From contig JAUIMM010000121.1 of the NCBI GenBank assembly GCA_031769625.1, positions 13,078,001 through 13,142,000 of the forward strand: 64,000 nucleotides of DNA, written 5' to 3'. Source of the DNA: Taudactylus pleione (Eukaryota > Chordata > Amphibia > Anura > Myobatrachidae). The position numbers and the translations under genes were made by a program. The notes beneath the pieces are model-generated. The model saw nothing but the letters and a program-made list of their open reading frames with translations. It was not told the origin of the DNA and did not search any database. Below are positions 55,211 to 64,000 of the stretch, piece after piece (within the stretch, counting starts at the first letter, position 1; the number at the start of each line of letters is the position of its first letter).

Positions 55211-55826
55211 TTTCCCTGTTACCTTTATCAGTAAACAAAAAAACACCTATTGAACTGCGCAGTTTGCCAAAGTATATATATGAAATTCTGTAGTGTACTG
55301 ATATTATGTTGGATAGATAAAGAAAGGCTTCCTTTATAAAAATAAACACATTTAATCACAATGTTGTAATGAACACATATACCAATTAAAATGTTTTACA
55401 ATTTAAATATATTATCCACAATTTATGGTTGAGCATATCATCACTGTATTAGATGTAATAAAACAATATTGATACTATATTGCTCACCGGCCGGTTGTAG
55501 CGATATAAATATAAAAGTCTCGTTTCCTAATAGTCATCCAGTGGTGCTTACGTGAATTTATCTATGAACTCCCTGGCTGGATAGATCCAATTAGCCCAAG
55601 GTCTATCGGAGACACTCTCAGTATGAGCGCACTGGATGTTTAAAAATGTATTAGAGTTCTTTATATGCCGCTCGGTGAGAGACCTGCAGTATCCCTCACC
55701 TGCCTGGATGTAATCAGCAATGCGGGAGGTAACACCTTTAACGATACTGCCTTTGAACCTTATGAATACCCCTGCCTATACCTTCTAATATCCTTCCTAT
55801 AAACCTCTAAGGATGACGCTATTTTG
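55211..55826. other. Unassigned spacer between the two proviral remnants
   Basis: It may include decayed env of the left remnant, but nothing conserved is seen. Confidence 0.35.
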
Positions 55827-56866
55827 TGTACGCAGTCATACAGTAAATAAAGACTCCAGACCTAGAACCTGTGGTTCCAAAGCACAAAGTATTATTCAAG
55901 TAAAAAGTACAGCAGTTACACGCTATGATCCTCATATAATCTTAGCGCAAAGAAATTATACAAACCCAAGTACAGTTATACATACGCAGCGCTCTCTGGT
56001 CCAGATGTAGGCATCAGCAAGAAACCCCTCGTCAATCAGCATTAAGCATGAAGACTAGGAACCCAGGGTCACAGCACACAAATTTATACCCCCCAGAAAT
56101 AAACAACACAATAGAGAAGTTTGTTGCTAATACCATTGGTCCTAAAGGAGAGGGCATATGTTACAAGGCATTTAACAGGTTGGTTCAAATAGACACAGTC
56201 CAGCCTCTAACAACTGGTGGTCTCTGGTTTCCCGCCTCATGCAAATCCTAACAGTTGTTCATATAATGTACATTTTAATGCTTGAAGTCTCTGCGGTCCA
56301 TAAGTTGAGAATGCATGTTGCGATCTATCCATCGATATTACCGGAATACTGTGAGAGAGTACGCATCAGTACAATACCAAACATGGCTTACTTATCACGT
56401 ATAAAACCTTAGTTACGAAATAATCTTTATTTCCCAACAATTATAATAAATGTGCATACTTGAATCTTATACCTTAAAGATTATTGAACCTTGTATGTGA
56501 ATATGTAATGTGTGAGTATATGGGGTTTGATGTAAAGACGCTAGTTAACTTGGGGCAGATGCGTGTGCATGAAGCTAATATTTGGAATCTTATGCATTCG
56601 CTAATATGCGACTAGTTAATAGCGCTATTGTGCATATTAATGTGTGTATGAGAAATGGTGTAAGATGCAATCGCATGCTGCTAATAGTAATATCACCACA
56701 TGTACTAAAGTGTGAGTTTATCTAAAATGGCGTTTAGGCGGCCATTCGCAAAATGGCGTCTTGCGATCTCATTTCCAAGATTGCGTCTTGCGGCCAGTCG
56801 CAAGATGGCATCGCTGCGATCCAATTTTAAACTGATCTTGTCTCAGCCAATTATCCAGCTTCGACA
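55827..56866 (-). mobile_element. 3' LTR of the main endogenous retrovirus
   Basis: On the minus strand the LTR would start TGTCGAAGCTGG at 56866, directly after the purine-rich tract, and end near TGCGTACA at about 55827. A plus-strand TTTATT at 56426-56431 is a possible AATAAA signal on the minus strand. The length of about 1.04 kb is long for gamma-like viruses but not unusual. The 5' LTR is outside the window. Confidence 0.5.
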
Positions 56867-56882
56867 GTCCACCCTTTGATAG
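56867..56882 (-). promoter_or_regulatory. Polypurine tract of the retrovirus
   Basis: Read on the minus strand, GCTATCAAAGGGTGGAC precedes the TG that starts the LTR, as expected for the plus-strand primer site. Confidence 0.5.
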
Positions 56883-57186
56883 CGAACAACATGCTATCAC
56901 AATCTGATTTTTAAAATATAATTTAGGCTTACATTTATATACTATTTAGTGTTATCATGGGATGACACAACGTGATTCTTAATCCATCAATAATGTGTCT
57001 CTGAGTGGGGACATAAAACTACTATTATACGCACACCACGGATCTTGGAAGATCATGTGAAAGGTGTGGGGATACACCAGTCCTATAAAGGCAGTCTTGA
57101 AGGGGAAATTTGAGACTTTACATTTTCTGAGGTGTTTTAAAATAATATTTCAATAATACATTCTATGCAGGTCTAAATATAATACA

Positions 57187-58413
57187 TTAAATGATGGTAT
57201 TTCCTAGTTCAGAGTTGTAATGCAGTTCTGTATTTACTTCGGTATTCATAATGACCACCATCATAATTTTGTTCTTTTGTTTTACTCTATTTTTACATTT
57301 TCCACACTTCAACACAATAGGAACACACCGGACACATATACCAATTATTATGATGACCATCAGAATAAGGATTAAGAATTTGCCTATGCTGGTGATCACT
57401 TCCTGGACCCACTCCCCTAGACCTGAGAACCATTTCACTGGGTTCAGCCATGAAACCCATCCTTCTATCTTCTCCCCTACTTCAGCCACTGAAGCATTAT
57501 GGTTCTTACGAAATTCCCATTTTAGCTGCAGAATTTCATCCATCATTCGTTCTATCACCTCCTTGGGGTCACTGGTATCATTAGTGACATAGGTGCAACA
57601 TTTTACTCCAAATTGGGTGGCCAATGTTACGCAATACCCTCCAGTAACAGCAGTTAAATAATTCAACACTAGCCTGTGTTGCACCAGTTCTTTCTTGTAC
57701 GTTTGCAATTCTCTCCCTGTATACCTGAATGTGTCATCATACATCTCGGTGATATTATCTATCAATTTAGCAAGTTCCTGAATATATCTAAAGTTTAATG
57801 TACCCCGAGCGATACTGGTGGGATCCAATGCGACTAAAACTTGAAAGCCAGTAGTCTCACAAATTAACTGAGTGGCTTTGTGCACGTCACCAGGTATCAT
57901 ATTTAGTTTGCCTCTGTGTTCATATTGTGTGTGAAGATATGGTGACGGTGTGTTTTTATGTATACCCAGCATTTCAACATGTGTGAGGGTCATAACTTCT
58001 GGGACTACTCTTCCCAGGTAACACAAACCTTCGGAACTCGGGGAGAGCCATTTATACGCTTTCCTTCCACATATAAAATATACATTATCAGGGAGAACAT
58101 AAGGAATGGTATGCATCATTATCATTAAGCACATTTCCCTTGCAAACAATCCTATTTCTGGGTCTTCCATATGGTACATGCAAGTTTCTAGCTGTATTAT
58201 TTTAGAACAATAATCATCTGGCACCTTACCAATAATTTCTTTGGTGGAACTCAATGCATACCAGTACCTAAAATGTCTCCCACTAGATTTAATTGAGCGT
58301 AACAGATCATGGTTTATGGACTCATTATCAGCTCTTTGTGAGGTCATCATCTGATTATTCCCTGTCACTTCCCAACTCCCGGGTTTATTGGGGTTGGTTA
58401 TGTTTAAACACAA
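57187..58413 (-). pseudogene. env: Endogenous retrovirus env, SU C-terminal part and TM
   Basis: This 408-codon open frame encodes the C-terminal half of the surface subunit and the whole transmembrane subunit of a gamma-like retroviral envelope. Landmarks are a FICGRKAYKWL segment in SU, a heptad-like TM ectodomain, the cysteine motif GGYCVTLA...KCC at about residues 258-271, a tryptophan-rich WVSWLNPVKWF stretch before the membrane, a hydrophobic anchor (FLILILMVIIIIGICV) and a short cytoplasmic tail. The cysteine motif is C-x10-CC instead of the usual C-x6-CC or C-x7-CC. It is offset from the N-terminal SU frame by a frameshift near 58425-58445, so it is broken as a gene, though the TM part is intact. 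Confidence 0.8.
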
Positions 58414-58424
58414 GAGTGATCTAT

Positions 58425-58988
58425 CTACTTGGAATTGATAGAGTTTGAAAGAGGTGGTTTGGATGAGAGTAACTTTCCATCCAATGTTTTCCCTTTCTGT
58501 AATGCTAAAATTTCCGTGATATTCAGCGGAAATGGCACCAACCCTACATTATGCTGTCCCTGTGGCACATGTGAACACACCCAGCAATCAGTTTGATTTA
58601 ACACTTTGCCTACCATGCTATGATAATCCTCTAAAGGATACCCACCCCAGTACGGGTTATATTTAGGTTGGCACCGTTGGATACAGTTCTCATCAACTAG
58701 GGACGCACATAGCTCACAAATACAGGAATCTTCAGACGATAAACCTCCACACCGTCCCCGAGTATCCGGAATGACAGCTCTCTTAACAATAACAGTACTA
58801 AGATTGGTCAGACACTGCCCTGATTGGCATTGCACTCCTCCTGACTCCACTCCATCAGCACTGCCATCAGCTGCCATTTCCTCGATTGGTCTCCCATCAC
58901 AGAAACTGGATATTCCCGAACCGACCAAGATGGTGAACACTCTAAAAGAGAATATGAAAATGAACAAAGAAGGCCCATCCATTGTCAC
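58425..58988 (-). pseudogene. env: Endogenous retrovirus env, SU N-terminal part
   Basis: This 187-codon frame starts with a hydrophobic signal peptide (residues about 5-25), is rich in cysteines, and carries a DCWVC motif, the C-x-x-C box of gamma-like SU subunits, near residue 135. It ends at a stop where the frame is lost relative to the downstream part of env; the shift is a small indel near 58425-58445. Confidence 0.75.
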
Positions 58989-59009
58989 AACAAAACCTGC
59001 AAGTTTCTT

Positions 59010-59309
59010 TTAGGTCAGGTATCTCACTACAACCTTTTCAATCCTCCTGGAACAAGACGAGAGGACCACACTATCAGCCTTGTCTCCGACTTGTTTCTCC
59101 ACCGGTTGATTGACCTTTTTGCAGTGAGTGGAATGGACCCAGGTATCTCTCTCGGCCACCTTCAAAGATGTAGTACTTGTCAGCAGCACCTGGTACGGAC
59201 CTTCCCACCGATCAGTCAAACAACCTGAACGCAAGAAATTTCTGATCATAACATATTCTCCTGGTTCAACATCATGACAGTTAGTATCAGGCATATCATT
59301 AGACAACAA
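59010..59309 (-). pseudogene. pol: Endogenous retrovirus integrase, C-terminal domain only
   Basis: The frame encodes [19 protein letters not shown] and [10 protein letters not shown], the SH3-like C-terminal domain of gamma-type integrases. The zinc-binding (HHCC) domain and the DDE catalytic core are absent: only about 60 bp separate this domain from RNase H. A deletion within pol, with a junction near 59340-59385, removed them. The provirus therefore cannot encode a working integrase. The end of this frame overlaps the start of env by position, as usual for these viruses. Confidence 0.75.
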
Positions 59310-59371
59310 TTTCAGTTTCTGCTGCTGTTGCTTTACTCATTGATATAAGATACTTAACAGTTACCTCGTTG

Positions 59372-59740
59372 TTACCCTTCAGGTCTTCCTGCCACCGCTT
59401 TGGGCAGTTGGATTGCTTCTAAAAGATGTTTTATGTGTCGGGAATGTGCAACTGGTGTGCCTGCTGCTGTCATAAAATTTCTCAGACGCCATAGAGCCCC
59501 AAAATCATGCACCACCCCGAACGCATACCTCGAGTCAGTGTAAATGTTAGCAGATTTGCCTGTTGCCAGCTCACATGCTCTAGTTAGTGCTACTAACTCT
59601 GCCACCTGGGCTGAGTGAGGAGGACCAAGAGGCTTAGCTTCTATGATGTCTCTGTCATCTACAACAGCATAACCTGTACATAATTCACCTGTGTCTGTTT
59701 GTCTATGACAACTCCCATCCATATAAAAAGTCACATCCAC
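59372..59740 (-). pseudogene. pol: Endogenous retrovirus RNase H, truncated
   Basis: The domain shows FYMDGSCH (first Asp), an AELVALTRA helix (Glu) and IYTDSRYAFGVVHDFG (third acidic residue). It stops after LPKAVAG, where the last strand-helix and the following integrase should continue, so the deletion breakpoint lies just here. Confidence 0.8.
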
Positions 59741-59770
59741 ATTCTCTAAAGGTGTGTCATGTATGTCAGG

Positions 59771-60373
59771 TCAAGCAGTAAAGGTCTGATTCAGATATGT
59801 CATACAATCATGCGTATCATTATGTCTGCTGAACTCACCTCCCACCAGCAACTCCTCTCCTTCCACCCTTTGTACATCATGTTGCACATATGGTAAATAC
59901 GTTGCTGGATTCAGCGTACTGCAACTTTTAACAGTAATGTTTGCGGGTGCAATTAGTGCTAGTTCCCATTTGGTAAACCTAGCCAAAGAGACTTGTCTGG
60001 TTTGAGCTGAGTTCAACAGAGCAGATACAGCATGGGGAGTGTAGACAATCATATCATGACCCAATACTACGTCCTCACTTTTACTCACCAATAGAGCGGT
60101 AGCTGCTATACTTCTCAAACAGGTGGGGAGTGATCTTGCCACAGTGTCCAATTGGGCACTGTAGTATGCTATGGGCCTACTGGCATCACCATGTTTTAGT
60201 GTAAGGACACCTGCGGCACAACCATCGGCTTCCGTACAAAACAAATCAAAAGGTTTTTCATAATCAGGTATTCCCAATGCAGGAGCTTTTGTCAGACTAT
60301 CCTTAAGATTAAGGAAAGCCTGCTCTGATTCCTCTGTGTGTATGACATGATCGGGCTTTGAGGAAGAGACTAA
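59771..60373 (-). pseudogene. pol: Endogenous retrovirus RT connection domain
   Basis: The frame from the MITE border to a stop at 59771 carries a QAFLNLKDSLTKAPALGIPD segment and PIAYYSAQLD, both typical of the thumb and connection regions of gamma-like RTs. Its upstream end is cut by the MITE at 60374. It is a different reading frame from RNase H, so there is another break near 59745-59770. Confidence 0.75.
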
Positions 60374-60924
60374 GGGGGTCATTCAGACCCGGTCATTAGC
60401 GCCGATGTGCTCGGACCGTGTCGATGGCCCCCCACAGAGCATGCGCACAATGGCGATGGTGCCGTCGTGCGCATGCATGAGACCCGCTACGACCGACGGC
60501 GCCGGTCATAGCGAGTCTCGATCCAAAGGGGGTGAGCTGTCGATGTTGATTGAAAGCTCGCCCCATTTGGAAGGCGGGCCGGGGGGGTGGCAGCCCAAAC
60601 GGAGGCATTCCCATGGGAACACCTACCGTTTGGGGGTAGCCCTACTGACATCACTAGTGATTTCAGAGAAGAGCTTCCGGCTCTGACAGAGCCAGAAGCT
60701 CTCCGGGGCTTATGACAAGGGAGACCCTACCCTAGGGTCTCGTCGTAAGCCTCGATGGTCGCGATGGTCAGAGACCATCGCGACCATCACCGGAGCGGTT
60801 GTTAGAGCTGTGGGTGTTAACCCACAGCCTAATGACCGCAACAGAGGCGGGCGGTCAGGATGCAAGTGGCCGCCCAGTTTCTGAGCGACCGCTTGCATCC
60901 TCCGACCTCCTCTGAATGAGGCCC
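60374..60924. mobile_element. Harbinger-like MITE inserted in retroviral pol, serial hairpins, copy 3
   Basis: The termini GGGGGTCATTCAGACC and CTCTGAATGAGGCCC are flanked by TAA at 60371-60373 and 60925-60927. Retroviral coding sequence is legible on both sides and the two parts are in register if the element and one TAA are disregarded. The interior is again a chain of hairpins, such as GATGGTCGCGATGGTC arms at 60753-60790 and GGCATTCCCATGGGAA at 60604. Confidence 0.85.
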
Positions 60925-60927
60925 TAA

Positions 60928-61691
60928 TTCCTGTAAAGGTAAGGCCAAAATAGAAAAACCTGGGATCCACATTCTACAGTATCCACACATTCCCAAGAAG
61001 GTACGAATTTGCTGTTGATTCTGCGGCAGTGTCATGTTTTGTATGGCCTGGATTCTATCCGTTGTAAGATGTCGTAAACCCTGGGTTAGGCAGTGTCCCA
61101 AATATATTACTCTGGATTGGGATGGCTGTAGTTTGACCTTAGCCACTTTGTGTCCTGTATGCGAGAGATGAAGTAACAAAAGTTTAGTATAATTTAAACA
61201 TGACATAAACGAGTCAGAACACTGTAATAAATCGTCCACATATTGAATTAGAACAGATTCATTGGCAGGTTGAAAAGATTGTAAACAGTTGTGCAATGCC
61301 TGGGAGAAGATACTGGGGCTGTCTATGAAACCTTGGGGTAACCGTGTCCATGTGTATTGTAAACCTCTGTATGTAAATGTGAATAGATACTGACAGGGTG
61401 GAGAGGCACAGAGAAGAAAGCAGAACAGAGGTCAATGACAGTGAAATGGGTTGCATTTGGTGGGATTTGCATCAGAATGACAGCTGGATTTGGCACTACA
61501 GGGAAATGGCTCTCTGCCACCTTATTAACACCTCTAAGGTCTTGTACCAGCCTATAACCCCTCCCACCACTCTTTTTCCCTGGAAAAATTGGACTGTTGG
61601 CTATACTAGCTGAACGAACTAAAATTCCCTGTTGCAATAGTCGCTCAATTATTGGAAAAACCCCTAATTCTACCTCCTGTTTTAGTGGGTA
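60928..61691 (-). pseudogene. pol: Endogenous retrovirus reverse transcriptase, palm and fingers
   Basis: The minus strand shows YRLVQDLRGVNKV and TVIDLCSAFFSVPLH (first catalytic Asp) in one frame (61637-61395) and ESVLIQYVDDLLQ (the YVDD box) in another (61296-60928). A frameshift near 61395 separates them, and an in-frame TAG at 61692-61694 separates this domain from protease. The RT continues after the nested MITE at 60373. Confidence 0.8.
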
Positions 61692-61976
61692 CTAGGGAAT
61701 TTTTGAAGCTTGCCTACCGCCTTTTAAATTTACCATTACAGGGCTTACGTTTGCCATTAATCCAGTGTCCTGTCCATCCTTAGTCCAAAGGGAATCTGGA
61801 ATTTGGGACAACATTTCATCTACCTGGGATGGATTTTCATTTAAACTTGTAGAGTGATACATTATCCTTTGGGGAGTGTTCAATATATCCCGCACCTCGT
61901 GTGCAACTCTCTCTGGGATGTCTAAAAATACACCATCAGGGGTGCAGTATATAACACATCCCATCTTACATAACAA
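61692..61976 (-). pseudogene. pol: Retroviral pol, protease end and RT N terminus
   Basis: This frame continues from the protease after a frameshift (near 61990-62020) and ends at the TAG at 61692-61694. It has a LCKMGCVIYCTPDGVFLDIP segment, typical of the protease C terminus of gamma-like viruses. Confidence 0.65.
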
Positions 61977-62209
61977 GTCTCTACCCAGCGAGCCGCAGCA
62001 GCCAGAAGGAAAGAATGTCTGGTATGCAACGGCCCAATAGTAACCTCTGTGGACTTTGTTAAAGGATAATGTTCCACTTTACCTGTTACACCTATTGTTG
62101 GTACTGTCTCATTGGTCACCTGTAAATTAACGGGAGATTTTATCACTGACCTGGTCGCCCCTGTGTCTACAAGAAAAGGATATTCAGTACCAGCTACATC
62201 AACCATCAT
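61922..62209 (-). pseudogene. pro: Endogenous retrovirus protease
   Basis: PFLVDTGATRSVI carries the aspartic-protease active-site triad DTG, followed by a flap region (EHYPLTKS). The last part of the listed frame is out of register because of a frameshift near 61990-62020; the proper continuation is in the next entry's frame. Confidence 0.8.
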
Positions 62210-62275
62210 GACCGGTTCTTCCCTAGTACTTCCCGTTAACCTGACTATCTGTAGACTACAGGTATGACCTGACCC

Positions 62276-64000
62276 CTAGCGTTGGCTACCATTCTCCAAT
62301 AAAGCATTAACGGCCACAATTGGAGCTGGTGCTTGCTGGATATTTGCTGGTCTCTGTGCATATCCCTTATGGGGATATCCAGGTACTCTCTGGTTTGGGG
62401 GTCCTACCCTTTTTACTCTGCAGGTTCTATTTAAATGACCTGGCTGGTTACAATTAAAACATGTTCGTGGATTGGATGAAGACACGGGTTGTTGTGAGGT
62501 TTTAGCAGGGGGAAAAGGAGGTGGATATGGGTAGGGATATGGAGGATAAGGGTATTGTGGGGGATATGAAGTTTGTGAGTAGTGTGGGACCTGTGGTTGT
62601 GTAGGGTTAGTAGAATAGAGCTGTGTTTGCTGTTGCGTGGGATTAGTGAGGGTATATAACTGTTCAGGTGTAGGTGTGTGAGTAGATGCAAGTGTGTCTG
62701 TTGGCTGTGATGTTACCGTCATTCCTTCCAGAGCTTGAATACTGACAGCCATTAGTTTTTTGCTCTGGGTCTCTCTCTTCTTTGAGATGTTCTTATCATG
62801 TTCTATGGCAGATTTTATGAGTGTATCTATTGTGACTCCCCTCCAACCAGGTTGTGAGGTCTGAACCCGAGTCTTTAAGTTTTCCTTAAGACCGTCCATG
62901 AGTACCGTGACTATCATTCCCCTGTGGTGAGTGCTATCTTTAATATCTTCTATCCCAGTGTACTGGGTGATAGCCTGCAGAGCCCGGTCGCAATACTCTT
63001 CTGCAGATTCACTCTCCTTTTGCTTTATGGTGAAAATTTTGTTCCAATTTACTACTACCGGAAAATATATACCCAATTGAGTTACAATGCGGGAAATGTT
63101 ACCTTGGTTTACTTGGTCCGTTAAGGGAACGTCACCATCCAATACACAATCCATGTTAATTTTTGTCACGTCGGTATTGCGTGGTAGACAGGCCCTTAAC
63201 ACCACACGCCAATCTTTATTAGTTGGCTCATGAGAACTACCCAAATTCCTCAAAAATCTCTGACATTTGGCTAGTTCCTTTTTGGGATCGGGGAAATCAT
63301 TTATGATGGAATTTAGTTCTGCTCTTGTCCAAGGACAATGCATTACCACTTCCCTCGTGGGCACTACACCGTTCGCAACTGCATTTCCATTCGGAACAGT
63401 TATTGTCCGAATGGGATGCAGACCGGTAGCGCTGCTACCTTTGACCTTGTTACCTGGCTGGGGGTTTAATCTGTTGCTGCTATGTATGGTATTAACAGCT
63501 TCCTCTAGGGGTGCAGAGGGTGTTAGCACTTTCCTTGCTGTTACCGATGGAGATGGCGGCACCACTCGTGATTGTCATGGCGTAGCATCTACCATTTGTA
63601 CAGCATGGGAAATGGCAGACATTACAATAGGCTCATCATCCATATCATGAACATTTTCTTTATAGTTGCTTAAGAGAGGGTACAAATTGCTTGTTACATT
63701 TTTATGGGTATTTTTGATAACTGTACTTGCACCTCCATCAACATAAGGTGGGGGTGGTGCACGTGAACTGCTGGCAATACCTTCCGCAACGCTACCTTGC
63801 TGCACGTGCACGCCATTTTGCGGCTCGCCCGCATTGCAATTCAGCGTCGCAGATGTATTCTCTGGCAATGCGCTCGCAACGCTAGTTTGCGTCTCTTGCG
63901 CATTTTTAAGCCACGCATCCCCTTCATGCTGCCACAACTTTAAACATTCATAACATTTGACCTTTTTCTCTCGGGAGCGCATCAAACTGATGTGATCCCA
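62276..64000 (-). pseudogene. gag: Endogenous retrovirus gag (5' end outside window)
   Basis: The frame is open from the window edge to 63575, where a single TGA (63575-63577) interrupts it, and then continues in the same frame to 62276. The first part has a KCYECLKLWQHEGDAW segment; the second shows a gamma-like capsid (PWTRAELNSIINDFPDPKKE; ESAEEYCDRALQAITQYTG), a proline/tyrosine-rich stretch and one zinc knuckle, C-x2-C-x4-H-x4-C in CFNCNQPGHLNRTC. Gag forms the virion core. The N terminus and 5' LTR are not in the window. Confidence 0.8.

Noticed and set aside
1..64000. tRNA, rRNA or other structured RNA genes
   Set aside because: I did not find cloverleaf-like sequence with A and B boxes or conserved rRNA words by eye; a covariance-model search would be needed to exclude small ones.

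Overview
The window is vertebrate nuclear DNA, most likely from a frog. The evidence is intron-containing genes with GT-AG splice sites, one large C2H2 zinc-finger gene, and a very high load of transposons typical of anuran genomes: DIRS-type tyrosine-recombinase elements, Penelope-like elements, hAT and Harbinger-type MITEs, Tc1 relics, a Helitron relic and an endogenous retrovirus. No bacterial, viral-episome or organellar features were seen.

Layout. Positions 1-815 hold the 3' end of a DIRS element. Positions 2.1-18.8 kb hold a plus-strand gene of eight coding exons that add up, in frame, to 1,933 codons with about 41 C2H2 fingers; I identify it as the ZNF142 orthologue. Its introns contain MITEs, a Tc1 relic, a Helitron helicase relic and a LINE tail. 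A nearly complete DIRS element of the same family, same orientation, lies at 20.5-26.4 kb. Positions 26.4-39.4 kb are layered transposons: a hAT element swollen to 3.6 kb by nested insertions (29.6-33.2 kb), and a decayed Penelope-like element on the minus strand (33.3-38.4 kb) interrupted by a 1.7-kb palindrome and a MITE. Positions 41.1-51.2 kb hold a second plus-strand gene, six coding exons giving a 209-residue protein with two N-terminal CCCH zinc fingers resembling those of ZC3H11A; an X-box/TATA-like promoter candidate lies at about 39.47 kb. Its introns carry a minisatellite element, a Penelope-type insertion with a 13-bp target duplication and two hAT elements with internal minisatellites. 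Positions 53.3-64 kb are retroviral on the minus strand: a solo-like LTR with an env tail, then a 3' LTR, env, part of pol, protease and gag of a gamma-like provirus whose 5' end is outside the window.

How it works together. The two zinc-finger genes are the only host genes I can support; no functional link between them is visible. Everything else is mobile DNA, mostly decayed. The order of insertions can be read directly from target-site duplications: for example a Harbinger MITE lies inside retroviral pol, a palindromic Penelope-type unit inside an older Penelope-like ORF, and a hAT MITE inside another palindromic MITE. The most unusual structures are MITEs built as a string of consecutive perfect hairpins, the palindromic Penelope-type units with hammerhead-like cores, and a retroviral env whose transmembrane cysteine motif has an unusually long spacing.
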